DNA of 64,000 nucleotides from the NCBI GenBank assembly GCA_028532985.1, contig JANCIK010000014.1, forward strand, positions 124,001-188,000, given 5' to 3'. Of this stretch, positions 1-12,020 are shown one piece after another. This DNA is from Stropharia rugosoannulata. Taxonomy: Eukaryota; Basidiomycota; Agaricomycetes; Agaricales; Strophariaceae. The position numbers and the translations under genes are program-made. Position 1 is the stretch's first letter; every line of letters starts with the position of its first letter. The notes below the pieces were generated by a model. It made no database searches. It had not been told where the DNA came from and worked only from the letters and a program-made list of their open reading frames with translations.

Positions 1-996
1 CTCTGATTATCCGAATCCTCTGCTTTTCCCTCCTTAGTCTTCACCTTCTTGTCATTGCATTTGGGTTTGGAAGGGGCTAAAAAGGATAACTAAAAACTGA
101 AGGATGCTGAAGCGTGAGGGCACATACTTTTGTCGGTCATCGCTGCGAGGAAAGAACAGCTGTTAAGGAGAACAACCGAGCTTACTCACATATAGAAAAT
201 CAATCAAGGACGCATTGTATGGCGCACGCCGCACATGTCCCAGAGCGAACAGAGCGGACGAACCAAAGCCCGCCAAGCTCGCTGGAACAGCGTCTCTATA
301 TTACGAAGTTGATGGGCTCTTCAGATAAGATAGAATTTATCAGGTGGTCCGGACTCAGCCACACCAGATAGAACCTTTGCCCCAGCTGTGCGAAAATGAA
401 GCCTCGCAGGTCCTTCTCAGAGACTCGAAGAGCGCTGATACATGTTAACATTACAAAGAGGTGACCTAAGGAAGCAAGATTGCAAAATCAGAACCTGAAT
501 TTAGAAAAATAGATGACTTACCGATTTTAACTTTTTAGGATAGTTCTTCAAAGATGGAGGTAAGATATGTTTGAACGTAGTTCCGGTGTGGGCAAAGGTT
601 TTGATAAACATAATAAATTCATTTCGCGAGTAGGCATAAATAATGAAAGCAGAACACATAACAACTTAATCAACGAGAATTGAGGAATAATAAATGGGCG
701 GTTTAATAAATCAGGACATGTACATACTGAAGGATAGGAATAAATAATAAAAGCATAGATAAATAAAATGATGAGGTTCAGTAAGGAATGACTGGGCGAG
801 TTAAGGAGTAATTTCTTATGAAGAATGTCTTGTTGAGAATTCGATTAAGGGATACTCGTTGAGGGCTATTGTAGGATTAGGTATCGCCTCTCTCTTAGGA
901 AAAATCTGGCAAACTGCAGCAGCAATAGGAACTGAAACGTTAGGGACAAGAATGGATAAAATCACCTGGATATCTTGTTAACTTTCCAAAGCGGCT
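1..996. other. No recognisable gene
   Basis: I see no protein family here. Open frames are short and lack familiar motifs. The sequence becomes AT-rich towards 600-800, which fits intergenic fungal DNA. Confidence 0.4.
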
Positions 997-2213
997 TCAA
1001 ATTGACTGACTCACTGTTGCATTTGAAAGGCAAAAAAACAAGAATAGGTGTTTTGGAGTCTTCGTAATATATAACACCCAGAATGTAGTGCTGAGTGCAA
1101 AAATAAGGACGTTACTACAAAGGCCAAGAGCAGCGATGCGCGTCCGCGTACTATCCAAAGGACTAAAAAAGTCGGATAACATGTCTATATTGAGCCCAAC
1201 CAATGCTAAATCAACGGTGCCGCCACCTGAAACAATGGTTTTAAGTAGTCAAAAATTGTGAGTTCGGATGTTTGGGCTTACTCGTTAGAGCAACAATCGA
1301 AATTTTATTGGGTAAACGGCAGAAACAATCCCTAATCCTGGACATTCCTGGTCTTGAGAACATACAATTGCCGATGCAGTACTGAAAGCGACTCCCGCAG
1401 CGAACAGTGAAGCAGACAACCATACAAATTGTTGGGTGTAACCTTCCTTCCCCAATCGTTGAGAGTAAACTCGGGCAATAGTCATGGCCAAGCATGCGTT
1501 GAAGTTCCTGGTGGCCGTGGGTCATTGGCACATCATAAATTACCGAGTAGGTTAATCTCACCGGAGGGCAAAAAAAGAAAATGTTCGTGTTGACATTATA
1601 ATGTATTGGTTCCAGAAGTGATTCCGATACTGGTTGCTAGTTGAGAACAGGTAATGCTCGCAATAGAAAGGCGGTCACTCACTACGAAGATAGAAGAGTA
1701 GATGAAATAAAATCAAGCCAGCTAATGCAGACATTCCGGAAAGATTATCATCGTGCCATCTTCCGTCGTGACGAGTTCGATAAATAGGTCGGAAGACTGC
1801 GGAGAACAATGCGAATGCATATAATAGAACCAGAGCTACAGGAATAACTACACAATTTAGTAGTGGACATTGCGAGTTGCGCGAGTCTCACCCTTTCGAA
1901 ATGCGGACATGTATGACCAGTTTCACGTTAGGTGAATGAGTGTGTGTGTGTGAAAGAGAGAAGCGAGCGGTCAAGTAGTTAAACCGTTACTGTTACTGTC
2001 TAACCCTGCTGCCTGACCTGAAATCCAAATATGGGCATGAAATGCTGCCAAAGCCAACCTGACAAAATATTGTGGATCGTTTTTTCCATGTCTTCGGCAG
2101 ATACAGTAAGTAATCTGTTTGCATGAATGAATGAAGCGTGCTAGAGCAACTGGATCATAATAAAAGGACCGGCCTTCGGAGTAACGTGCCATAAACTTGC
2201 GAATATAACTCAC
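997..2213 (-). CDS. Possible multi-exon membrane protein, not recognised
   Basis: Several minus-strand segments encode hydrophobic stretches. About 1690-1860 reads VALVLLYAFALFSAVF and then a second hydrophobic run. About 1285-1490 contains FVWLSASLFAAGVAF and a cysteine-bearing loop. About 997-1200 contains LGLCSNVLIFALSTTFWVLY. Between them are intron-like gaps with GT/AG signals, so this could be a multi-pass membrane protein read from about 2.2 to 1.0 kb. The segment at 1971-2213 is an open frame rich in aromatic and basic residues and could be an upstream exon or another gene. I do not recognise the family, cannot place start or stop, and cannot exclude a pseudogene. Confidence 0.3.
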
Positions 2214-2525
2214 ATTTCCGTTTGTGCTTAATTACTCATGATGCCTACTTGCTCCCACTTTCTTGTCTACCCTCCCTTGCTTCTCGACCACAAGATATAC
2301 CCCCGCATCTCCAACAACACCTGCCCCAGCGTCTCGACCAACACCTACCCCGTTCCTCGGCCCTATTTAATCAATCATAAAACTGTAGGTCAAAGGCCAG
2401 CCCAAGGTCGATTGCATTGCAGTGTAAGACAAGAAGACTTACTGGTACTCGAAGTGATATGCTCGGCGCTGACGGGCTCAAGAGACTCGTCGTGACCGTT
2501 GCCTTATGGCTGTCTGTCAATTGGC

Positions 2526-2741
2526 ATCTACAGCTCGCGGTCAGAAAACTGTCATTCAAGTTCTAAAGTTTCAGGTCAACGAACTTCACAGATACCTGTA
2601 CCTCAAGGTGGACCGACAAGCTGCGAAGCTCGAATCTACAGCTCATGGTTAAAGAAATGTAATCCTAGTTGAAGAACTTTCAACTCAACGAACTGCACAG
2701 ATACCGATCCATCCCTCAAGATTAGACCGATGAGCTAACCC
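2526..2741. repeat. Imperfect 108-bp tandem duplication
   Basis: Two adjacent units, about 2526-2633 and 2634-2741, share the order of the words ATCTACAGCTC, GAAAA/GAAAT, TCAACGAACT, CACAGATACC, CTCAAG and GACCGA. The spacing is constant at 108 bp. Divergence is substantial, so the duplication is old. Confidence 0.6.
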
Positions 2742-5099
2742 AAGGGCACCGAATGCATCGGTAGAGCAGAACGTGGACCAGTGGTGCTTAGTGGCTGCAG
2801 TCGGCAGTCAAATTTCTACTAGGCATTCGGTAAGCATTCTGCTCACGTTTGCAGGCTACATGGTAAACTTACTTTGTCCGTAGGTCAGAAACCTCTTATC
2901 CAGATCAACAAGTTCACGACACCAGACCAGAGTCACTGTGGACGATCCGTTTCGATGAGTGCGATCTGTTCCTGCTCGAACCACCTACACTGGTAGCGAT
3001 TGGCGTATAGTATGCAGCGACCGCTGATGGAAGTATGATTTATAAGATGAGTGTGCTGGACTATCATAGATAAGCCACCTTTTGTCTAAGAGGAGCATAC
3101 GTCAGGGTAAGCCGCCTTTCCATCGGTAAATAACATATTCACGCATTGATAGAGTTTGTGCTGTAGATTCTGCAGGCGAGCGCTTTCCTAAACCAAGGTG
3201 GGAATAGGAAGTTGGGGTTCATCTTCACCACTGCGGAGAATATTATAGTTGTCGGGCCACCTTGAGCGTGCAATCTATGTCTGCAAACTTTACATATTTC
3301 TTAACTCCATCGTTGAAGAGCTGATATGCTGGATCAATGAAGCATGAATCATACTAGAGTACATACAGGATTATCCTGTTATCGCTCTCGTACATTTCTG
3401 CAAAAAATATCTGAGAGCAGCGACAGTCAGAGGTTGTAAATTCAATTCGTATGCACGAGCAGACTAACCTGAGAATCATAGGCAAGAGCGTCTAACGAAT
3501 CGCCCGGTGTGGTAGTAACCGCTAGTACAGTGTAACAAAGTGTAAGTGGTTTTGCGGTTCTTAAAGGGCTTGAAGTTTTGACCTGACACACCTTTTCAAC
3601 TTGAAGTCCACCAGGAGTCAAATCTGCTTGACTTCGAGCGAGGTTCAGAGAAATCCCCACAGGCCTCTCACTTTCTTACGCCTTTCTTTGTCTCCGGGCT
3701 AGGGTAGTAGCCATTGAGAGTGTCTAACTCACCAACATGGAGCTGACCCAGTTGCAAACTTCCTGTGTGGCCTTGGTTGTTGGCGACTCACCCGACCCGT
3801 GCTTTGCATTATTAGGCGGTAAAGGCGCAAGTAGACGAGCCCGTATTTTCAAGGCAGATCGACATGGATGTCGAGCACGTATTTGGAATGCAGTGCGAGG
3901 TGCTGGCCGGACAAAGTGCGAGGTTAGTGCTGAACTGGAGAAAAAATGAGATGGTTCCATCTATAGCTTCTCAAGCATGACGTTGGTGCGTTCATTCGGT
4001 TGACGACCCCTGTTTTCGAGATAGGAAGCAACGAGAGGTAGGAAGAAACGAGACAGCGTGGTGTAATAGGGAGGTGGTGGTAGTGGCTTATGGAAGACTT
4101 GCATGTTTATGGGTGACCGTATTCCACATTTGAGTTGCCGCTCTGGCCACATAGTCTTTACCTCTTCACACTTACTTCTGCGGACTATATTCATTGTTCC
4201 ATTATGACGATTTAAAGAAGACAACTGAAAACTGAAGGTGGTATACCACAATTGTATATCTCGAACAGCAACGAGTTGCTGTGAAGGCCTTTACGAGCAT
4301 CGACAGCCACCGTTCGTCCCCTCTCTGAGTCCCCGCCGTTTGTCCTTTCTCTCTTTTCCCCGATGGTCATTAACATATCAACATTAACATATCAACAGAG
4401 CTCAGAAGAATAAAACGGCGTTGAATATCTTGGAAGATTAAATCGGCTCCGAATATCCTGAGGATATATGCGCGTTCATTGTCCCCTCTTCCCACCGTTC
4501 GTCCCGTCTCTCTTCTCCTCGCTGGTCACCCCGCTGGTCAGCAATAACATAGTATCAATAGAGTTTAGAAGAATGGAGCGGCTTGGATATATGTGCGTTC
4601 ATCGTCGACATGTCAATCGGGGGCGTTGGTGAGTTTCAATGACAACCGCTGGCTCTATCTTGTCCTCTGAGTTACTCATCCCAGAGCACTGCTTTTTGTA
4701 GTTGTCTGCTCATTGAGATGTGAAATATTTTTTGGAATCAGCAAACACATGCCTAAAGGCTTTTTGTCGTGCTCGATGTCCGTCGTCCAATGGTACAATG
4801 CTGCAACTTGCAGCATAATGAAGTCAAAACAAGACCCCTCAAGCTTATCCGGGGTTTCTCAGTGAATACCAGCCCTCGTAAACGACGACTCATAAGCAAT
4901 GCATGAACTATTCAATGCTATCTATCGACTACTTCCGGTAATGTCATACGTCGTATTAAGAACACTAGCATACTCACAAAAGGCTCTGCTACTTAGTTCT
5001 TCAGAAAATAATAAATAAAATAATAATAAAAATAATATGTCGGACATTTCCGAAAAGTGTTATTATGCATTTAAATGCATTACAAAAAAGGATACTTTA
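2742..5099. other. No recognisable gene
   Basis: Short overlapping open frames occur on both strands (for example around 3440-3660, 3724-3960 and 3961-4251). None shows a family motif or a coherent splice structure. A run rich in AATAA occurs near 5015-5040. Confidence 0.4.
4313..4605. repeat. Degenerate direct duplication with CGTCCC..CTCTCT blocks
   Basis: Two neighbouring blocks share the same word order: CGTCCC, CTCTCT, GGTCA, AACATA, ATCAA.AGAG, AGAAGAAT, GGATATATG, GCGTTCAT. They begin at about 4313 and 4499. Inside the first block the 14-mer ATTAACATATCAAC is itself tandemly doubled (about 4369-4396). Confidence 0.5.
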
Positions 5100-5295
5100 T
5101 TGAAATGCCGCTCAAGTAGATGAAATGGGACCCCAACGGCAAGAGCTCGGCATCAACAGAATTGCATCACTTGAATCTCCGTTTCAACGGCAATCCAATC
5201 TGTGTTGTGACGTTTCAACGGCAAGCCGTCCGTTGCCGCGCCATTGCAACGGTATTCAGATGGCATCTTGACGGCATCCCACCGGTAAGGCAGCA
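5100..5295. repeat. Cluster of TTTCAACGGCAA-type motifs, possible transposon end
   Basis: Short motifs recur in both orientations: CCAACGGCAA, CGTTTCAACGGCAA twice, GCCGTCCGTTGCC, TGACGGCAT and ATGCCGC. Closely related words (ATGCCGTTTCAATGCC, TTGACGGCC, TTGAAACGG) occur at 15.9-16.1 kb beside the Plavaka remnant. Subterminal repeats of this kind typify DNA transposons, so this may be the 3'-side end of an element carrying the DUF6698-type gene. I could not find exact terminal inverted repeats. Confidence 0.4.
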
Positions 5296-5485
5296 ATTAT
5301 AAATAATACTGCCTTAGCTTTACCAAAAAATCTATAACACTCGACTCTTGCAAGACTCTTGGGCATGAAAAAATGAGGAGAACATGGTCTTCAAGTATTT
5401 GGGTTGCTAGACATCCGAACCAAATCTGAATAGCAACCAAACGGCACCCGAGAACGTCTCAGCCTCCACCCCCAAATTCCGACTC

Positions 5486-7742
5486 CTACTCCTTTTTGCC
5501 TTTACCCTTGTCTTTTTTCACCTTCTTCTCTACTCTTGGCTCACTTTTGGTATTATCTGCCATAGCCTCTAGTTCTTCTCCTGTTCGTTCCTTAGCTACA
5601 GCCTTTTTCTTTCGTGTAGTCTTAACTTTCTTTGGTCCGGGTGTACTATCAATAGTTTTGACGGGTTCTTTCGGTGCTGACAGAGTCAATGTAAGCATCT
5701 TCAAAGTGATGATCAAGAAATGAGGGCTACCTCTCTGTCGGAGGGAACGGCTCGGTGTGGCAGTGTCTGTGGCATTGATTGTATCTTCAGGAATATCGCC
5801 TAATTCTGCAGGAAAAGTAAGGCCGTCGTTCTGATAAGCCTCTCCGAGACTGCTTTGAGGAAAGAAATCACTACAGATTTCAGCATTGTTGCAAGTCAGT
5901 TTGAGTTGACCTTCGCCAAAGTTTTCGTCAAGTGTAAGTGTCTGTAAACATATGTAGTCATTACACATATTCAAAGTACAAATGTCTCATAAATTCGGAT
6001 TAACTCACACTCAATGTTGATTTTTGCTGTGGGTTAGCGTCATACTGAATGGCTGCATCGATTCCACTGCTTTCACTGGCACTTTCTTCATGACCATTTG
6101 CTTTATGCTTTCCACCGGCCTTTCTCCAGCCCAACACAAGAGTATTGTAGAAAACAAAGAGATCTTTGGTATGTGGAACCTCGTTTCTGCTGTTATGATA
6201 CAGGATTGCCTTATAAGCATCAAAGATTTCCTGGTATGGGATATTTGATTTAGCGCCAACTGTTTCAAGAATTTGATCGTTAGAGTGGAGAAATATAGCC
6301 TACGTGCATGTAAGATATAAAAAGTGTTGACACGTTGGACTTTGAGAGACGTACCAGCGTAGCATTAATAGCTATAGCAGATGGGGTAATATATTCAATG
6401 CCCCAGCGCTGCCCATGAGTTCCACGACATGGCTTTTGACTGCCCGATACTGATGATGGGCCAAAAAGAACTCCACGAAGCAACTAAAGTCAAATATGTC
6501 ATCTAGATTCTAATCGGATTTATTAAACTGATATACATACCAATGCAAGCTCGCGAGTTTTAAACATTTTAGTCATGTCACGCACTCGATTGGGGAACAA
6601 GATTGGTGCATACTTTGAGAATTTCTTTTGTTTCCCGTCATCCGTAAACCAGTATACAGACTTAACAAAATGACTGAGATTTTTACGATCAGTATTCGGC
6701 AGGTAATGTTCTGTCAGGTTACGGAAAACACTTGGTGCAATTTCGTGCCTGAGCTTGTATACGATTTGTCGCCGACAATCATCGAAAGCTGTAATGAACT
6801 AACACCAATATTAGACCGACTTGACGCAATAAAATACTTGAATAACTCACTATTCCTCTGAATGCAGGGTTCTTCTGCACGTCTGAATGCAAGTGTGGCG
6901 GAATCTCTTCATAAAGCTCTGCTATAATACCTTGGGCAATCAATTCTGCTGTATTATATCTGCATGGATCATCTGCTCTCCATTTTGGTCGGTTGGCTCC
7001 GAAACTGCTGCTGAAAAGGAATAGCTCATTCATCACGCCAAATTTCTGGCCATAAAGTATCGCTTCTTCACGAAAAGGGGCCTTGCTTTTGCTGTTCTTC
7101 TCAGTAACGGCACGGGTTTTTTGTTGGGACTTGGACTGCGCTGTTGCATTACCTGGTCCGGAGCTTTCCTGCATTAAGCGCTTCAGTTCTTTATTCTCGA
7201 CAGCCAACTTCTCAAGCTTTAACTGAACGTGTTCAAGAGTCTGTCATGCCAGATAATTAGAATCTGATGTTTATTTGTTACAGAAATTTCAAAATAAAAC
7301 ATACCTTTTTGAGCTTCCTCGGAGTGTCAACAGCAGATTGAGGCAGAAAGCGGGTTTCTTTGCTTGAATGTTCCTTATGTTTCCGCTTCTTGTCAATAGC
7401 AGTACTTGACCGGTCAGTGGATTCGCTCACCACGTCGGAATCTGCAGATGATATTTCTACATATTGCTACATAACCGTATTAGCGCTGGCTGTATCAATA
7501 TATCCATGCGGCTAAAGTTTACTAACCATGCTTTTGGTCTTTTTCTTATTCTTTGCAGGATTGGTTGAAGCTTCAGCCTTGCTTTGTGACTTCCTTACAG
7601 CTTCGGCCTTTCTTCTCTTTTTTGGAGCTTCATTAGAGTCGGTTGTTGTCGAGGAGCTCTGTATCTCATTTTCGTCAATGATAATTTCTTCCACCGACTC
7701 CGATGCGGAGGACATAGATGCCCGACGTTTTTTCCAGGGCAT
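5486..7742 (-). CDS. DUF6698-type nuclear-looking protein, intact, 8 exons
   Basis: Exons inferred from splice signals are 7742-7527, 7466-7305, 7240-6851, 6798-6541, 6483-6355, 6299-6009, 5941-5731 and 5676-5486. They join to 1848 nt, encoding 615 residues. The N-terminus (MPWKKRR) is Ser/Glu- and Lys-rich, and a short coiled coil follows. The core contains FRGI, FDDCRRQIVYKLRHE, LLRGVLFGPSSVSG and WGIEYITPSAIAINATL, which I recognise as the pattern of the basidiomycete DUF6698 family. The last exon is a lysine-rich tail. The family function is unknown; the basic tails suggest a nuclear protein. The start lies 220 bp from the start of a divergent gene. Every exon is open, so it appears functional. 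The DUF number is from memory. Confidence 0.65.
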
Positions 7743-7962
7743 CTCTGAAAAGAAAGCAAGCAGAAAAGTAGAAAGTGGATCACAGTGGAGCGTAGTCTAC
7801 CATCTGAGGGGAAACAACAATGTTAGGAATAGTGGGTCTGCACAAAATTATGAGAATACGATCAAACTTTCGAAGAACCCACGATGGTGAATCCCACTTC
7901 CAACGTTTTGCGCTTTGTTCCTATTGCCGTTCGGAATTCTCTACATTGCCAAGCTATAATCT
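7743..7962. promoter_or_regulatory. Shared intergenic space of a divergent gene pair
   Basis: This 220-bp gap separates the ATG codons of the DUF6698-type gene (-) and the acidic coiled-coil gene (+), so it must hold both promoters unless unseen 5' exons exist. I see no convincing TATA box. Confidence 0.4.
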
Positions 7963-8820
7963 ATGTCTTTTTATTGCCAAAACCTTGCTGACGACAATGT
8001 TGATCCCTTTCGAGGGCCTTTCCAACCTGAAATGTTGGATACACCACCAATACTCGCAGATCTCGCCTTCAATGACAATACATGTCGAGATGACAACTCG
8101 GGACCCAATGCACTCGGACTCGAATGGGACCACGACAATACTAAACTTTCTAGCTCTAAAACTGTCAGCGCAGAGCAAGAAGACGACGATCTTTCCGACA
8201 CTGAAACCGTAAGGCCGGAAGTAGGCCATATGCCGAGTCAGGACAACTGTGATGGGGACAAGGATGACGACAGCGAGTCCAACAGTGACGGAAGTGACAG
8301 TGAGGACTCAGATAGCAGCTATGGTTCTGACAGTGAGGACAACGAGCTTGGAATGAATAAGGCAGAACAGGATCACAATTGCAAGGCGGCACTGAAACAA
8401 ATGAAGGTAAGTTTGACAGTTGTAAGCTTTTTTATAACAGTTAACGTGATGGAGCAGATTCACATACTAGAAGAAATGTCATTGATGAAGGCATCGAAGC
8501 TATTGGCCAAGGTCAACGAAATGGAGCAGCGTGCTCTCGTTCTTCACGACTTCGCTAAACAGCAGTTCTGGAAAGCAAAATATAATCAACTGCTAACACA
8601 AGAGCAAGTCAGGGAGGCTCGGCGACAAAGCAAACAGTTGAAGAAAAGGCTGGAAAAGGAAGGTTATATTGCAATGGTGGACAGGGAGGTACCATATGTC
8701 ATGGAATATTCCAATGGTGAGTGTCAAATGATGCTTGGTCGGCCTCAATATGACAACAGCATATTCAGGAGTGTGGTTTATGTCAATGAACGGCGAGCCC
8801 TTAATTCCAGTTCTTTTTGA
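7963..8820 (+). CDS. Acidic Ser/Asp-rich coiled-coil protein, unknown function
   Basis: The frame is open for 858 nt, but a good intron (GTAAGT..GCAG) lies at 8407-8457. Its 51 nt are a multiple of three, so its removal keeps the frame and gives 268 residues. The first half has a block of SDGSDSEDSDSSYGSDSED about residues 95-125. The second half, from IHILEEMSLMKASKLL, is a probable coiled coil rich in Glu, Gln, Lys and Arg with no helix breakers for about 80 residues. I do not recognise a family. It is divergently paired with the DUF6698-type gene and may be its partner in one mobile unit; that is inference. An earlier start is possible. Confidence 0.5.
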   Translation: MSFYCQNLADDNVDPFRGPFQPEMLDTPPILADLAFNDNTCRDDNSGPNALGLEWDHDNTKLSSSKTVSAEQEDDDLSDTETVRPEVGHMPSQDNCDGDKDDDSESNSDGSDSEDSDSSYGSDSEDNELGMNKAEQDHNCKAALKQMKVSLTVVSFFITVNVMEQIHILEEMSLMKASKLLAKVNEMEQRALVLHDFAKQQFWKAKYNQLLTQEQVREARRQSKQLKKRLEKEGYIAMVDREVPYVMEYSNGECQMMLGRPQYDNSIFRSVVYVNERRALNSSSF

Positions 8821-9015
8821 AACTTGTTGGACACGGAATCCGTTGAAGAATTGAGCTCCCCGCTTTCTCTCTTGTTTTTTTGTCTTCAAGAGGCAAAAAA
8901 GATACCCTTGCCTTACCGAAATGTTGTAGAGTCCATATTGTAATCAGAGCACAAAATTAGTTGAAATCAAAGAAGATACATAAGCCTGAACCTGTTACAG
9001 TGAACTTAATTAATA

Positions 9016-9048
9016 TAACATGAACACAGATGGCATTGGTTCATGTTA
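9016..9048. repeat. Perfect 10-bp inverted repeat
   Basis: TAACATGAAC at 9016-9025 is the reverse complement of GTTCATGTTA at 9039-9048, with a 13-base loop. It lies in apparently non-coding DNA. Confidence 0.5.
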
Positions 9049-9599
9049 ACCCAGCAAAAAGACGTGGTCGCGGGCAAGAACGCTTGAAGCGCGGCAACAA
9101 TGCTAAAGCTAAACAAATGTCAGGCTAATACACATGACATAAACTAGGAACTTGCCTGTGACACTGCCGAACAGCCTTACGCAGGATGATTGTGTCGACA
9201 GGTGAGCACAGTGAGAATTGCGATCCGGGCAACTGCCTCTTCCGCCTTATGCGCGCTCACATTTGCCAGCTCTTGAACCCCTCGAGTGTCTGCACCTGCT
9301 CAAGCTGCTCGCGCACTGCACTCTCCGCCACCGCTGCCGCAAGCTGTAGTCGAGCATTGTAACAGTCGCTGCGTCTTGGGCCCCGGATTCGGGAGACAGG
9401 TTGTAGCGCAACGACCAGCGACGGATTCAAGTAACTGGCGATGGTGTCACATTAGGACATGATTGTGAACCGGCCCTTGGGATGGAGGACTGTTGGAACC
9501 ATGCATATGCGAAATACCACCATGCTGGGCAGTGGGCATTATAGGATAGGCGATGCTGCTGAGACATCAGCGCATGCATATGACACACTCATTCAAGGT
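9049..9599. other. No recognisable gene
   Basis: No family motif is seen. Composition turns GC-richer after about 9050. Confidence 0.4.
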
Positions 9600-9975
9600 C
9601 GTATTCGCGCTCTCGACGTACCCTTTTGTTTTCCCAGTCCCGGAATTGCTCCTTCTCCTTTTCGTGTTCATCGCATTTCCGCTCCCTTTCTCTTTCATGC
9701 ATAACCTTGTCCCTCTCTTCTTCTTCGTGCACAATGCGAGCATCCCTCTCTTTACCGCCGTTTGGAATGTCGAATTACTGATAGTCCGCGCAGAATCGGC
9801 TTAATGAGATTGGCGGCATGCGACCTCTTTTTGAACTGTCTTTGCTGTTCTCGTTCCGCTGCAGTCATAATCCAAGTCTTCGATTCCACATTCGCCATCG
9901 TTATAAAGTCCAAGGCAAGAGGTAGCACCATCGTTGGGTCAGGATGTGCCAAAGAGGCAAGCGTTTGGAAGGACA
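9600..9975 (-). pseudogene. Fragment of a charged Arg/Glu-rich protein, frame-broken
   Basis: Read on the minus strand, 9960-9752 gives a well-behaved helical sequence (ASLAHPDPTMVLPLALDF, then TAAEREQQRQFKKRSHAANL). After a stop near 9752 the neighbouring frame continues with GGKERDARIVHEEEERDK and a long Glu/Arg-rich run to about 9600. The change of frame at a point of similar character suggests one decayed coding region or a missed junction. I do not recognise the family. The hydrophobic-looking open frame on the plus strand here is only the complement of this charged run. Confidence 0.3.
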
Positions 9976-10744
9976 GGAAGTTGCGATAACGGTGGTATTA
10001 GCATGGAAGGCAATGTGGCATTGATATTTGGTGAGGAGCACGCTGTGAGCTGGAATGAAATGTGTGAGTGAAAACAAAGGATGCTTGACGGTTCAGTCAC
10101 AAACTTCTTTGGAAGATTTGCTTTGCGAGCACTGGAGCAAGTGCTTGAATCTCGGGTTCGACGACATCCTCCATTCTCTGAGTGCGGTGGTATCCCTGTC
10201 GCATAGCATTGTATGAATATACTCAAAAGACTCAAAAGAGAATTGTCTGACCCATATTGACAGCGGGAGTAGGGCAAATCGTGATACAATGGCAACCAGA
10301 ATTATGGCGAATGAGTACGGCGGCAATGAAGGTGGCAGAGGCAAGGCAATGACCAAGTCAAGGAACCCATCACAGACATTCTGCAAAGATAAACGGCGGC
10401 GTGGAAGAGGGTGTGGATGAAGAACAGGGCGGAGAGCATGCGTCCAGGCTCGAAGACATGCCTTGCGAAGAGCGAACATGGCAACTCACACCGATCCGGA
10501 CTCTCTCTTTTCAACAAAGCCAATCTTGGCATGTCGGCCATCATGTAGGTTGTATTACCTCTGCCACATTTCTCCCGCGGTAATTCAACGGTAATTTATT
10601 ATTATTTGTACAATCTGCCTTGAATCTGCCTGATTAAAACACGATATCGCATGCACATTGCAAACAAGGGCTCATATGATGTAGACGGTATCATTGGGAG
10701 TGCAGTGAAATCTGTTCTTAGACGCCTAAAGCGCAATATCTAAT
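9976..10744. other. No recognisable gene
   Basis: The minus strand at about 10090-10200 could encode a piece reading GYHRTQRMEDVVEPEIQALA, but it has no start and meets a stop. Nothing else is supported. Confidence 0.3.
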
Positions 10745-11651
10745 ACATCTTAAGCATCCCCAAGAAACAATGACATGCGCCTCGAGTATTTCGAGAAATT
10801 GTCTGTCTTCTTGATAGAAGCAAGGAGGGCAGCGTCAACCTCCTGGTCAGCGGCTTTCGGAGCAGAAATGGGCTCCTTGGCCTTAGCCTTTCCATCCTCA
10901 AAGAACTCCTCCTCAGCGGAAGTCGCAGCCTTGGTGGCGGGCTTAGCAAAGTAAGCATCATTGAATTTATCGTCGTCGAAGGGTACAAAAACAACGACAA
11001 AGACGCACGACGCCTGGTATGCACGTCGACCGAAGAATCAGCCGACCAATCAACGGCGCCATCACGAGGACGCAGTGCCCGAATAGCTCTCCTCGTCCCG
11101 AGCTAGCTTTCCCATTCCGGACGAATGCAGCGTCTGCTTGGAGAACTCCATGATGACTGTGCTTCTGCACACCTGGACGGGGATGGCATGCTTATTGCGG
11201 GCCGCGACAGCGACGACGTCGACGTCGTTGGTGTGGAAGAATGCAATCCCCATTCTCGTCGCGGCATCAGCATCGATGGTGATGCAGAGGACTTTTTTAT
11301 CTTCAGGAATCGAGTCTGTCGGGTGTATAAGTCTACGAAGACTCTATATATAAAGACCGACGACGACGTACCCATGAACATATTTTTGGAGAAGGGGGTA
11401 TGCAGACGTATGAGGCAGTCAGAGCCTTCCGGTATGCCATATTTGACTGTACCTAGTCAATCAGCAGTTCACTCGCCAGGGAACGGTTTACATACGGATA
11501 TAGGCCCAGTTATCCGGCCGCGTCCTGTACCCTATGTGCCTGTACTTGCCAACATGGAGGATTCGTTTACAGTGCTGCGAAACACCCTGAGGCATGCATG
11601 CATATCAGTACACAAAAACCGTCACTATACAACGCATAATAGCTCACAGCA

Positions 11652-11800
11652 ATCGAATGCATCGCCTTTGCGCGTATCCACCACACCTCCTTGATCATCC
11701 CGTCGACCAGGTCCAGCATCGGCGTCAGCTCAAAGCGGTCCTTCGGGTCCGCCTCAATCATGCGCGCAATCTTCTCCAACGTATACGAGCGAAACGCATT
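11652..11800 (-). pseudogene. TPT1: tRNA 2'-phosphotransferase (TPT1/KptA) fragment inside L6
   Basis: Directly after the duplicated L6 word GPYKVN the minus strand reads RSYTLEKIARMIEADPKDRF, then ELTP and EVWWIRAKAMHSI. This matches the TPT1 stretch where a winged-helix segment ending in KQRFEL precedes the WWIRANQGHS motif. TPT1 removes the 2'-phosphate left at the tRNA splice junction. Only about 50 residues are present; the expected glutamine-glycine of the active-site motif is replaced by alanine-methionine. Whether 11062-11381 holds further decayed coding sequence is unclear. Confidence 0.6.
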
Positions 11801-11814
11801 GACCTTGTAAGGTC

Positions 11815-12020
11815 CGGTAACCAACAAAAGGCCACTGACGAGAGCCTTCAAGAACACGCTTTCCACGGTATCGGCCTTCTTGCTGCGTCGAGGTAGCAAT
11901 AACATAGGCCTGGTTTACTCGTCATAAAGGAACTCGATTGACCTTGTAAGGTCCGGTAACCAACAAAAGGCCACTGCGAGAGCCTTCAAGAACACAATAC
12001 GCTTTCCACGGTATCGGCCA
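11815..12020. repeat. Partial tandem duplication within the L6 pseudogene
   Basis: Copies at about 11806-11876 and 11941-12017 share GACCTTGTAAGGTCCGGTAA, then CCAACAAAAGGCCACTG and GAGAGCCTTCAAGAACAC, and end GCTTTCCACGGTATCGGCC. They differ by a few small indels, which put the two copies in different frames relative to L6. The copies lie 135-140 bp apart in direct orientation. Confidence 0.8.

Noticed and set aside
3724..3960. Paired open frames on both strands
   Set aside because: Mutually complementary frames without motifs, codon bias or flanking exons.
9553..9804. Hydrophobic plus-strand open frame resembling a membrane protein
   Set aside because: It is the exact complement of a Glu/Arg-rich helical reading on the minus strand, which is the more natural protein.
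11062..11381. Extension of the TPT1 piece towards the L6 C-terminus
   Set aside because: Several frames are open, but I could not match any of them to the TPT1 C-terminal domain.
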